A program made the position numbers and the translations under genes. Below are positions 16,901 through 25,070 of a stretch of DNA of 62,308 bases, one piece after another. The notes under the pieces were generated by a model. That model was not told where the DNA came from. It did not search any database and saw only the letters and a list, made by a program, of their open reading frames with translations. The number at the start of each line of letters is the position of its first letter. Within the stretch, counting starts at the first letter, position 1. Source of the DNA: an uncultured Saprospiraceae bacterium (GTDB lineage Bacteria; Bacteroidota; Bacteroidia; Chitinophagales; Saprospiraceae); NCBI GenBank assembly GCA_938022935.1, contig CALIHL010000004.1, forward strand, positions 1-62,308. Direction: 5' to 3'.

Positions 16901-19900
16901 TTAATTTCCGCTTGAACAACCTGTATTTGTGACAGTCAATTGAGCACCATTGTCTATCTGGGCTCCTGGCTCCATTTGTATTACATCGGCAGACAATAAT
17001 ATGGCAGCAGGAGATGCTACAACTGAATTTAATTCAACTTGAAGTTCTGCGATATAGTTTTGTATAGAACTACCATCAATAGTAGACGTTAAAGAAAGTG
17101 ACTGAGGACAGCTATCATCGCATCCATCAGGTATTCCATTAGCATTAACATCAACATTATCATCAAATCCTTGGCAAACATCTACATTATCATTGACGCC
17201 ATCTCCATCACTATCCGGGATATTGCTAGATTCACCTATGCCCACTATTGCAAAGGTGTAACTGCTTTGTCCGGGGGCGGGGTCATTGCTGAGTATAGTA
17301 ACAGTAGCATTCTTTGTTCCAACAGAGGATGGGTTGAAGGTAACCCTGAAAATGCTATTGGAGTTAGCAGCAACTACATCAGGTATATCTGTAATTACGA
17401 AGTCTGTACTTGGAGAGACTGTTATAGAACTGATCACTAAAGTTTGATTACCTGTGTTCCTTATTCTGAATGGATTGGTGTTAGCGCCTCCTACTTCAGC
17501 TCTTCTATCAAAGTCAGTACCATCTGCATCTCTTGGTGTAGTATCGCCATCTTGGATCATTGTCCAAGGAAGGATACCATCTCTTCCTTGAATAAATATA
17601 TCTGGATCCTCAGCTAATCCAACACCTGTAATATCAAAGGTGAAAGTGCTTTCTCCTCCAGTTGGATCGTTGTTGATGATGGTCACTGTCGCATTTTTGA
17701 TGCCTGGGCTTGTTGGATCAAATATGATATCAAAAAATCCAAAAGTTGTCACATTTACAGGGACATTAGCAACTGTAAAATCACTATTAGGACTAACTGT
17801 AATGGATGAGATAACCAAATTTGCATTTCCTGTATTATGAATTCTAAATTGATTTGTATTGCTACCATTGAGGACATTTCGATTATCGAAGTCCGTACCG
17901 TCCGCATCACGTGGTGTGTTCGACCCATCACCGATTTCTACCCAAGGTAGAATTCCATTACGTCCCTGCAGTTTGATCTCTGGTTGATTTTCAATTCCTT
18001 CACCTACAATTCTAAAAGTAAAAACATCTTCATTTCCGTCGGGATCATTATTGTTGATAGTGACGGTCGCAGTATGTATACCAACGGAGGTTGGGTCAAA
18101 AATGATTTCAAAAATTTCTGAACCATTAGCTGCAACAGATGAAGGGATAGAGCTCAATGAAAAATGAGTCGAAGGGGAAACAGTTATAGAAGTGATGAGC
18201 AATGGTGCATCACCAAGATTTCTAATTCTAAAAGGATTTGTATTACTTCCGCCAACAATGTTATGAGTGTCAAAGTCAGTTCCGTCTGCATCGCGAGGTG
18301 TTGTGTCTGCATCTGTTATCTCAGTCCAAGGTAAAATGCCATCCCGCCCTTGCACTTTTATTTCTTGCTCGTTATCTATACCTATGCCTGTGACAGCAAA
18401 TGTAAAAGTGTTTTCACCACCGTCAGGATCATTATTATTAATCGTTACTTGGGCATTCTTAATGCCAGCAGAACTTGGATTAAACCTTACAGTAAAGGTC
18501 TCGGCACTATTGGGTGCAACACTTGTAGGCATAGTACCTATGACGCTAAAGTTTGATCCATTGGATACTGAAATCGAACTAATATTAAGTGTGACATCAC
18601 CTTCGTTCAGAATTCTAAAAGGATTATCATTTTGTGCACCAATTACATTGCGATTGTCAAAATCAGTTCCATCCGCATCCCTAGGATTAGAGTCACCATC
18701 ATTGATTTCTGTCCAGGCTAACACTCCATCACGACCTTGAACTTTGATTTCTTGAAGATTGTCAAGCCCGACACCTGTAATCAGAAAAGTATAGACACTC
18801 TCCTCACTATCCGGATCGTTATTGTTTATGGTAACTGTTGCATTCTGAGTGCCTATTGAGTTAGGATCGAATCTAATCGTAAAGGTTTCATTACTACCTG
18901 CAGGGATAGAGGTTGGGGTTGAGCCAACTATACTAAAGTTGGATCCGTTAGACACTGTTATAGAAGAGATATTTAATGTAGCATCACCTGTGTTTCTAAT
19001 TCTGAAAGGATTGTTATTAGACCCTCCGAAGACGTCGTGAGAATCGAAGTCAGTTCCATCCGCATCTCTAGGTGATGTATCACCATCTGAGATACTTGTC
19101 CAAGGGAGAATGCCATCACGACCTTGAATCTCTATTTCAGGTTGATTGTCTATCCCATTACCTGTTACGGTGAATGTATAGGTATCCTCATCACCAGTTG
19201 GGTCATCACTTTCGACTGTGACAACTGCATTATGAGTTCCAGACGAGGCTGGATTAAAAGTTACCTCAAATGTTGTGCTCTTGCCTGAGGATACACTTCC
19301 ATCTGGTTGTGAAGAAATTGTGAAATGTGTTTCTGGAGAAATTGACACCTTGGCTACATTAAGCACGGCGTCTCCTAGGTTTCTTATTTGAAATGGATTA
19401 GTATTTGATCCTCCAATTACGTCGCGATTATCAAAATCAGTACCATCGGCATCCCGAGGTGTTGTATCACCATCCACTATTTCATTCCATGGCAACAAGC
19501 CATCACGGCCTCTAATTTGAATTTCAGGAGTATTGTCTACACCGACTCCTGTTATGGTATAGGTGTATTTATCTTCATCTCCATCAGGGTCGTCGTTTAT
19601 AATATTAATATTAGTTGTTTTTGATCCAATACTAGTTGGGTCAAATGTCACATTGAATATTCTAGAATCATTAGCTGGCACAGAAGTAGGAATGTTAGTA
19701 AGAGTAAAATGTGTGTCGTCATCTAATTCAATAGAAGATATAGCCAATGGGGCATTTCCCTCATTTATTATTCTAAAAGGATTTGTATTGCTCCCGCCAG
19801 TTACATTGTGATTGTCAAAGTCAGTACCATCGGCATCTCGAGGTGATGTGTCATTATTGTTTATTTCGACCCAAGGGAGAATGCCATCTCTTCCCTGAAC

Positions 19901-21535
19901 TTTAATTTCTTGAAGATTATCTAAACCGACTCCTGTTATGGCAAAAGTAAAGATGTTTTCTCCTCCATCTGGGTCGTTGTTGTTGATGGTGACGACAGCG
20001 TTTTGTGTTCCTATTGTTGATGGATTAAAGGTGACAGTAAAGGTTGCATTACTATTTCCTGCAACCGAAGTTGGTATACTGGAAATATTATAATTGCTTG
20101 GATTGGATACACTTATACTGTTTATAACGAGAGTTGCATCTCCAAGATTTCTTATTCTAAAAGTATTTGAATTAGAAGCACCAGAGACATTTCTTCCGTC
20201 AAAATCGGTACCGTCTGCGTCTCTGGGGGTATTGTCCCCATCTATGATTTCTACATATGGTAATACGCCGTCTCTTCCTTGTACTTCAATTTCTTGAAGG
20301 TTATCTCTACCTTCTCCTCTCACAGAAAATGTATATATGTTTTCATTTCCGTCTGGATCATTATTGTTGATTGTGACAACTGCAGTATGTACACCAATAG
20401 AACTAGGATTAAAACGTACTATAAATTGTTGGTTGCTATTTGGCGCTACCGAAGAAGGAGTTGATCCGACTATACTAAAGTTAGACCCATTGGATACACT
20501 TATGGATGATATGGCAAGCGTTTGGTCGCCTGAATTTTGAATTTGGAAAGGATTGTCATTGAGCCCACCGGAGACATCGTGGATGTCAAAATCAGTACCA
20601 TCAGCATCCCGCGGGGAGTTATCTCCATCTATTATACTAACCCAAGGAAGTATGCCATCTCTTCCTCTTATGTTGATTTCTTGTTGATTGTCTCTGCCTA
20701 TGCCAGTAACTCTGAATGTAAATGTGCTCTCTCCACCATCTGGATCATTATTTATAATAGTAATGGTTGCGGTTTTAGTACCCGCAGTCGTTGGATTAAA
20801 AGTTACGTTAAACGTTTCATTTTGTCCTGGATCTACATTGTTAGGTATGCTAGAAACGGAGAAGTGGGTTGAGTTGTCTGTAATGGATGAGATGTTAAGA
20901 ACAGTCCCACCTAAATTTTGAATTCTGAATGGATTAGTATTCGATCCACCAATTACATCATGAGTATCAAAGTCAGTACCATCTGCATCTCTTGGAGTAG
21001 TGTCGCCATCAACGATTTCTGTCCATGGAAGTGATCCGTCACGACCTTGTAATTTAATTTCTGGGGAGTTGTCAACGCCAATACCTGTGATGGCAAATGT
21101 GAAAGTTCCTTCACCACCATCTGGATCATTGTTAATTATAGTTACTGTCGCATTCTTTGTTCCTGCTGATGTAGGGTCAAATGTAATATTGAAGGTTCTG
21201 TTAGAGTTTCCAGGTACACTCGTTGGAATATTTGTGACAGTATAGTGAGTGCTCGGAGAAACAGTTATAGATGAAATTGTAAGAGTACTACCATCTCTAT
21301 TTCTAATCTGAAAGGGGTTGTTGTTCGATCCTCCAACAGTATTATGAGTATCAAAGTCAGTCCCATCTGCGTCTCTTGGAGTAGTGTCTCCATCTGAAAT
21401 ATCAACCCAAGGTAAGATGCCATCTCTTCCTCTGACCTGTATTTCTTGACTGAGTGCTTCTTGTACTACGCAACCCATAAAAATTAGGATGATCGATAGG
21501 CGTAAAGCTCCTTTTAAGGTGAATTTTAGTTCCAT
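16901..21535 (-). CDS. Large surface protein with 11 choice-of-anchor-D-like repeats and thrombospondin type 3 segment
   Basis: A 1544-aa exported protein. A signal peptide (LRLSIILIFMGCVVQEALSQ) leads into eleven tandem units of about 127 aa. Each begins with an EIxxQGRDGILPW-like motif, then TTPRDADGTDFD, NPFRIRN, an Ig-like core, and ends NNDPDGGExxFTFxITG. These resemble the choice-of-anchor D / ASPM-SPD-2-Hydin Ig-like modules common in Bacteroidota surface proteins. After the repeats comes a calcium-binding thrombospondin type 3-like segment (DSDGDGVNDNVDVCQGFDD) and a short beta-rich tail ending GCSSGN that resembles a 3-coathanger stack domain. No classical type A Por tail is seen. 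It is preceded by 26 bp and a LuxR-type gene in the same direction. A structural or adhesive role is inferred. Confidence 0.85.
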   Translation of the reverse strand: MELKFTLKGALRLSIILIFMGCVVQEALSQEIQVRGRDGILPWVDISDGDTTPRDADGTDFDTHNTVGGSNNNPFQIRNRDGSTLTISSITVSPSTHYTVTNIPTSVPGNSNRTFNITFDPTSAGTKNATVTIINNDPDGGEGTFTFAITGIGVDNSPEIKLQGRDGSLPWTEIVDGDTTPRDADGTDFDTHDVIGGSNTNPFRIQNLGGTVLNISSITDNSTHFSVSSIPNNVDPGQNETFNVTFNPTTAGTKTATITIINNDPDGGESTFTFRVTGIGRDNQQEINIRGRDGILPWVSIIDGDNSPRDADGTDFDIHDVSGGLNDNPFQIQNSGDQTLAISSISVSNGSNFSIVGSTPSSVAPNSNQQFIVRFNPSSIGVHTAVVTINNNDPDGNENIYTFSVRGEGRDNLQEIEVQGRDGVLPYVEIIDGDNTPRDADGTDFDGRNVSGASNSNTFRIRNLGDATLVINSISVSNPSNYNISSIPTSVAGNSNATFTVTFNPSTIGTQNAVVTINNNDPDGGENIFTFAITGVGLDNLQEIKVQGRDGILPWVEINNNDTSPRDADGTDFDNHNVTGGSNTNPFRIINEGNAPLAISSIELDDDTHFTLTNIPTSVPANDSRIFNVTFDPTSIGSKTTNINIINDDPDGDEDKYTYTITGVGVDNTPEIQIRGRDGLLPWNEIVDGDTTPRDADGTDFDNRDVIGGSNTNPFQIRNLGDAVLNVAKVSISPETHFTISSQPDGSVSSGKSTTFEVTFNPASSGTHNAVVTVESDDPTGDEDTYTFTVTGNGIDNQPEIEIQGRDGILPWTSISDGDTSPRDADGTDFDSHDVFGGSNNNPFRIRNTGDATLNISSITVSNGSNFSIVGSTPTSIPAGSNETFTIRFDPNSIGTQNATVTINNNDPDSEESVYTFLITGVGLDNLQEIKVQGRDGVLAWTEINDGDSNPRDADGTDFDNRNVIGAQNDNPFRILNEGDVTLNISSISVSNGSNFSVIGTMPTSVAPNSAETFTVRFNPSSAGIKNAQVTINNNDPDGGENTFTFAVTGIGIDNEQEIKVQGRDGILPWTEITDADTTPRDADGTDFDTHNIVGGSNTNPFRIRNLGDAPLLITSITVSPSTHFSLSSIPSSVAANGSEIFEIIFDPTSVGIHTATVTINNNDPDGNEDVFTFRIVGEGIENQPEIKLQGRNGILPWVEIGDGSNTPRDADGTDFDNRNVLNGSNTNQFRIHNTGNANLVISSITVSPNSDFTVANVPVNVTTFGFFDIIFDPTSPGIKNATVTIINNDPTGGESTFTFDITGVGLAEDPDIFIQGRDGILPWTMIQDGDTTPRDADGTDFDRRAEVGGANTNPFRIRNTGNQTLVISSITVSPSTDFVITDIPDVVAANSNSIFRVTFNPSSVGTKNATVTILSNDPAPGQSSYTFAIVGIGESSNIPDSDGDGVNDNVDVCQGFDDNVDVNANGIPDGCDDSCPQSLSLTSTIDGSSIQNYIAELQVELNSVVASPAAILLSADVIQMEPGAQIDNGAQLTVTNTGCSSGN
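17235..21450 (-). repeat. Eleven tandem ~380-bp coding repeats in the large surface protein
   Basis: Eleven units of about 127 codons recur, each marked by the GRDG-x-LPW and PRDADGTDFD motifs. Unlike the first giant protein, the units have diverged noticeably at DNA level, so this array looks older or less often homogenised. Confidence 0.88.
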
Positions 21536-21561
21536 TTTATTTGTATTAATGAGTGAGTTGT

Positions 21562-21783
21562 TTAATATGAATCAGGTAATGCCAATACTCCAGTCTCATA
21601 ACCTTTTCTTACAAGCCCTGCTGTGTTTTTAGCATTTAGCTTTATCATTAGATTCTTTCGATGTGATATTACCGTATGTGTTGATATGTATAATTGATTG
21701 GCTATCTCTTTTGTAGTGTGCTCATACGCTACTAGCCTTAGGATTTCCTTTTCTCTGCCGGAAATAAACTTTTTGAGGATCAT
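21562..21783 (-). CDS. Stand-alone LuxR/NarL-type DNA-binding protein
   Basis: A 73-aa protein that is only a GerE-like helix-turn-helix domain: SGREKEILRLVAYEHTTKEI, then ANQLYISTHTVISHRKNLM and KLNAKNTAGLVRKGYETG. The start at 21783 leaves about eight residues before the domain, and no receiver or sensor domain is encoded upstream. It lies 26 bp before the 1544-aa surface-protein gene in the same direction, so co-transcription is likely and a role in its control is plausible (inference). The two palindromic sites upstream of it are candidate binding sites. Confidence 0.82.
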   Translation of the reverse strand: MILKKFISGREKEILRLVAYEHTTKEIANQLYISTHTVISHRKNLMIKLNAKNTAGLVRKGYETGVLALPDSY

Positions 21784-21837
21784 GCTGTGTTATTTTATTG
21801 TTGATATTGGCAAAATTGAAAAACCTTCTGCTTTTTC

Positions 21838-21859
21838 AACCTAACCCTGGGGATAGGTT
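21838..21859. promoter_or_regulatory. Palindromic operator-like site 1
   Basis: A 22-bp imperfect palindrome, AACCTAACCC-TG-GGGATAGGTT, with a single internal A/A mismatch. It shares its core with site 2, and the centres are 52 bp apart. It lies 55 bp upstream of the small LuxR gene start on the minus strand. Confidence 0.65.
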
Positions 21860-21881
21860 TTATCCGCTCGACTATGAGGCT

Positions 21882-21919
21882 CTTTAAACAACCTATCCCT
21901 AGGGTTAGGTTGTTTAAAG
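21882..21919. promoter_or_regulatory. Palindromic operator-like site 2 (38 bp)
   Basis: A 38-bp palindrome centred between 21900 and 21901, with one T/T mismatch pair (21896/21905). The half-site is CTTTAAACAACCTA-T-CCCT. Its inner 22 bp match site 1 apart from the symmetric variable positions. It covers the TTG -33 element of the promoter that drives the response regulator gene, so a bound protein could control that promoter. Confidence 0.72.
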
Positions 21920-21938
21920 ATGAGTTGAATTATATTTG
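21910..21938 (+). promoter_or_regulatory. Bacteroidota-type promoter of the REC-LuxR regulator gene
   Basis: TTG (21910-21912), an 18-nt spacer and TATATTTG (21931-21938) fit the phylum consensus. The expected start is near 21945, about 29 nt before the GTG start codon. Its upstream half is inside palindromic site 2. Confidence 0.6.
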
Positions 21939-21973
21939 ATTATATTTACTATCGTACCCATAAAAAGATTATA

Positions 21974-22597
21974 GTGTCTAACGTCAATATTCTAATTATT
22001 GAGGATGAAGCTGTTGTTGCGCATGATATTGCGCGACGTGTTTCTAAAATGGGTTATGATGTTTCAGGTATAAAACACTCGAGTGAAGAAGCCTTTAATT
22101 ATCTTCAGATTCATAGCTGTGATTTGATACTTTGTGATATCAACATTGACGGTGCAAAAGATGGTATTGATATAGCAACTTCAGTCTTGCATAATAAAAG
22201 GACACCTTTGATATTTGTAACGGCACTTGCGGATATGGATACTTTAGATCGGGCAAAAAAGACACTGCCTTACGGCTATATTGTTAAGCCATTTGATAAT
22301 TATGATTTAAGGGCTGCCATTGAAATCGCACTCTATAAACATAGTGTCGAGTTAGATAAGTTGGCAATCTCCTTAGAAAAAGTTAATAGCTTAGCTTTAG
22401 AGGATGTGTCATCAAGAGAGTTTGAGATGTTGACAGATATCATGAAAGGCCGTACTAACGATCAGATCAGTGCAGCTAGACATATCTCAAAGGCAACTGT
22501 GAAATTTCATATTAGAAATCTACTGAGAAAAATAGGTGCTACGAATCGAGCAGATGCGCTCCATAAGATTATAAAAATACTTACTAATCAACAGTGA
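21974..22597 (+). CDS. Response regulator, receiver plus LuxR-type HTH
   Basis: A 207-aa regulator starting at GTG. The receiver has E10-D11-E12, phospho-acceptor D55 (LILCDINIDG), T83 and K105 (YIVKPFD). A short linker leads to a LuxR/GerE HTH (VSSREFEMLTDIMKGRTNDQ, then HISKATVKFHIRNLLRKIGA) at about 140-205. It is divergent from the small LuxR gene and the surface-protein gene, with two palindromes in the intergenic space. The TPR kinase at 14.9-16.8 kb is the nearest unpaired kinase and so its likely partner (inference). Confidence 0.92.
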   Translation: MSNVNILIIEDEAVVAHDIARRVSKMGYDVSGIKHSSEEAFNYLQIHSCDLILCDINIDGAKDGIDIATSVLHNKRTPLIFVTALADMDTLDRAKKTLPYGYIVKPFDNYDLRAAIEIALYKHSVELDKLAISLEKVNSLALEDVSSREFEMLTDIMKGRTNDQISAARHISKATVKFHIRNLLRKIGATNRADALHKIIKILTNQQ

Positions 22598-22621
22598 GTA
22601 ACTAAAGATTTAGAGAAGACG

Positions 22622-22774
22622 ATGAGTGATTTAACAAGAAAAGATGAGATACCAGAGACACTGAAGAAATCACAAGAGTTCATTAAGTATGAGTTCGTAA
22701 GTCATTGGGCTCATTATTTGTTATCTGATATTGAAATAGTACTGTCTAAGTCTATTGCTAAAAGCCCTGATTAG
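22622..22774 (+). CDS. Small hypothetical protein (50 aa)
   Basis: An ATG at 22622 opens a 50-aa frame ending in TAG at 22774 (MSDLTRKDEIPETLKKSQEF and on to IAKSPD). It follows the response-regulator stop by 24 bp, has no signal peptide or membrane helix, and is predicted largely helical. I do not recognise it. It may be a small co-transcribed protein or simply an open stretch. Confidence 0.4.
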   Translation: MSDLTRKDEIPETLKKSQEFIKYEFVSHWAHYLLSDIEIVLSKSIAKSPD

Positions 22775-22783
22775 TCAACGTTC

Positions 22784-23974
22784 TTAATTTATAAAAACCT
22801 TTCGCGAGAAGGCCTCATCTTCTATTTCTAAAATGAGAATGTAGATATTAGAACCCAAGCCAAGATTTGATATTGAGTATCTATGCTCTAGATTAGAATC
22901 TGTTTGCCATACTTTTCTTCCTGCAGTATCATAAAGATGCAGCTTATACTCTTGATTAGATAAGATATCTAAAGGGATCTCGATCCCTTGTGTAAGCGTT
23001 AGTATCGGGGCAAACTTCAGCGGATCAGATGGGGTAGGCCTGGCGTCACTGCAGGTCTGCGAACTTATCAATTTATAACGTGTAGAGAAGAGTGTCTGCA
23101 TCATGCGATCCACTTGTCCTTCTGTAAAGTAGAATAGACAATCATCGTCTCTAAAGTTCATGAAGTTAGTATCCATGTCTTGGCTACCACATGATGATAC
23201 TTCTTCATCGCACTTGCCATAGTATGGTCCAAACTGGTTGGGGGTATCTTCTACTAAGTCATCATCATTGAAGCATCCAGTCTCTGCACCATATGGATGG
23301 TATACATTGAGATAATGGGCTATCTCATGAGTGAGCGTTCTGCCCAGGTTAAAACGCCCTTCTACTTCTGGTCTAAAACCAACCACATTGTAATCAAGTA
23401 CGATTCCATCTGTTTCTGTCTCTTCTGGATCATCTGGGAATGTCGCATCACCAGTGATATCATCATTTCGTGCGCCTATCCAGATGTTGAGATAGAGTTC
23501 ATGGTCCCAAGCTGAACTGCCTCCGAGCTCAGAGCTTTTGATGACTCGCTCTCCATTGACTTGCTGATCCGCATTAGCTATGTTGTTCATCGAAGTATTG
23601 ACTCTGATGATGCCATCGGTGCTATTGCCAAATGGATCCACGCTTGCCAGACAAAATGAAATGCCTGGAGTGGACACCTTCTTGTCGAACTTGCCAGGAA
23701 GTCGTTTGACCAAAGGGTCCTTCTGATTGTAGTCTCTGTTGATGACTTCTATCTGAGACAAGATGAGTTCTTCTGATAGATCTTGATCTTCGTTTGAGTA
23801 AAGGATATGAAAGACAACGGGGATTTCTATGTTGTCCCTGTTTAAGGATGAAAAGGTCTCGTGTATCGGTTCAGCATTGACGGGTATATGTCTTGTACCA
23901 CAGCTCCTTTCCGTTTGCTGAGCACTTACGCTGAGACATATGATACACGAGAGTACGATATAGACGATTTTCAC
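22784..23974 (-). CDS. Secreted pappalysin-like zinc metalloprotease (M43) with T9SS sorting tail
   Basis: An exported metzincin of about 396 aa. A TTG at 23998 is possible, but GTG at 23974 starts a standard signal peptide (KIVYIVLSCIICLSVSAQ). The zinc site HEIAHYLNVYH fits HExxHxxxxxH, and the Met-turn is NFMNFRDDD after the Cys-containing loop with GCFNDDDLVEDTP. These are hallmarks of the M43 cytophagalysin/pappalysin group. The last 75 residues (from about LKFAPILTLTQGIEI to RKVFIN) look like a Por-type sorting domain, so secretion by the type IX system is expected. Role: extracellular protein breakdown or processing. It is convergent with the small 50-aa frame. Confidence 0.88.
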   Translation of the reverse strand: MKIVYIVLSCIICLSVSAQQTERSCGTRHIPVNAEPIHETFSSLNRDNIEIPVVFHILYSNEDQDLSEELILSQIEVINRDYNQKDPLVKRLPGKFDKKVSTPGISFCLASVDPFGNSTDGIIRVNTSMNNIANADQQVNGERVIKSSELGGSSAWDHELYLNIWIGARNDDITGDATFPDDPEETETDGIVLDYNVVGFRPEVEGRFNLGRTLTHEIAHYLNVYHPYGAETGCFNDDDLVEDTPNQFGPYYGKCDEEVSSCGSQDMDTNFMNFRDDDCLFYFTEGQVDRMMQTLFSTRYKLISSQTCSDARPTPSDPLKFAPILTLTQGIEIPLDILSNQEYKLHLYDTAGRKVWQTDSNLEHRYSISNLGLGSNIYILILEIEDEAFSRKVFIN

Positions 23975-24150
23975 CGTATAAAGGTTGACCTCCCTCAAGT
24001 TAGTTAATTCTCACGAAAAGCCCGTCATGACTTATTTGGTTAATCTCAGAGACCTTACGCCAATAACATGAATCAATTACACCGCATTTTTTGCTTTAGC
24101 TCTCTATTTATATGATAATTAATCCTCATATTAGCGCTTCAAGTTAAAGC

Positions 24151-24945
24151 ATGCGCCAATACCTGGATCTTTTAGATCATATACTCACCAACGGAGTACA
24201 AAAAGGCGATCGCACTGGGACAGGTACGATCAGTTGTTTTGGGTATCAGATGCGCTTTGATCTCAGCAAGGGCTTCCCGATGCTGACTACTAAGAAACTT
24301 CATTTACGTTCTATCATACATGAGCTGCTTTGGTTTATCAAAGGAGATACTAACGTCGCATACCTCCAAGAGCATAAAGTGAGAATCTGGGATGAGTGGG
24401 CAGATGAGCAAGGAGATCTTGGTCCTGTCTACGGCAAACAGTGGAGAAGATGGGAAGGGGTAGACGGTAAGCTGTATGATCAACTCACAGAAGTGATCGA
24501 TACGCTCAAGACTAATCCTAACTCGCGAAGAATCATCATCAGTGCTTGGAATGTCCCAGAGCTTCCAGACATGGCATTAATGCCTTGTCATTGCTTGTTT
24601 CAGTTTTATGTAGCTGATGGCAAGCTGTCTTGTCAGCTATACCAACGATCAGCTGATACTTTCTTAGGCGTACCTTTTAATATTGCTTCTTACGCATTGT
24701 TGACGATGATGATCGCTCAAGTGTGTGATTTAAAGCTAGGAGACTTTATACATTCATTTGGAGATGTTCATCTATATAATAATCATATAGAGCAAGCAAA
24801 GACGCAGCTTCAGAGGATGCCAAGAGCCTTGCCTACTATGAAGATCAACCCCGACGTGAAGAACATAGAAGACTTTGTTTTTGAGGATTTTGAAGTTCTT
24901 GATTATGATCCACATCCACATATAAAAGCGGCTGTGTCGATCTAG
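24151..24945 (+). CDS. thyA: Thymidylate synthase
   Basis: A 264-aa enzyme, the same length as E. coli ThyA. It methylates dUMP to dTMP using methylene-tetrahydrofolate. Visible motifs are the N-terminal [19 protein letters not shown], the catalytic Cys in [14 protein letters not shown] (about Cys146), the [17 protein letters not shown] block and the C-terminal [11 protein letters not shown]. The gene stands alone between a convergent-side protease promoter region and the act operon. Confidence 0.97.
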   Translation: MRQYLDLLDHILTNGVQKGDRTGTGTISCFGYQMRFDLSKGFPMLTTKKLHLRSIIHELLWFIKGDTNVAYLQEHKVRIWDEWADEQGDLGPVYGKQWRRWEGVDGKLYDQLTEVIDTLKTNPNSRRIIISAWNVPELPDMALMPCHCLFQFYVADGKLSCQLYQRSADTFLGVPFNIASYALLTMMIAQVCDLKLGDFIHSFGDVHLYNNHIEQAKTQLQRMPRALPTMKINPDVKNIEDFVFEDFEVLDYDPHPHIKAAVSI

Positions 24946-24966
24946 TTATTTGTATTAAATCTTAAT

Positions 24967-24990
24967 AATAATAGCCCCTTGGGATTATTG
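24967..24990 (+). terminator. Possible weak terminator after thyA
   Basis: AATAAT and CCC on the left pair with GGG and ATTATT on the right around a short loop, with a small AG bulge, 22 nt after the thyA stop. It lacks a good T-run, and its right arm touches the TTG of the act promoter. Confidence 0.35.
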
Positions 24991-25019
24991 TAATATATAT
25001 CATGCTAAGAGTACTTTTG
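24988..25019 (+). promoter_or_regulatory. Promoter of the act-cox operon
   Basis: TTG (24988-24990), 21 nt, then TACTTTTG (25012-25019) match the Bacteroidota -33/-7 elements. The start point would fall near 25026, downstream of an ATG at 25002 and 45 nt upstream of the ATG at 25071, which supports the latter as the actA start. Confidence 0.65.
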
Positions 25020-25070
25020 CGTCGAAATTTAGGCCATATGGCCACAAATAATATCTGTAACAGGGAAAAA

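Noticed and set aside
21465-21480. FMGC in the signal sequence of the 1544-aa protein as a lipobox
   Set aside because: The residues before the Cys fit poorly, and the sequence continues to a standard signal peptidase I site after ALSQ.
25002-25070. Longer actA start at ATG 25002
   Set aside because: It lies upstream of the predicted transcription start and would place 23 mostly polar residues before a complete signal peptide.
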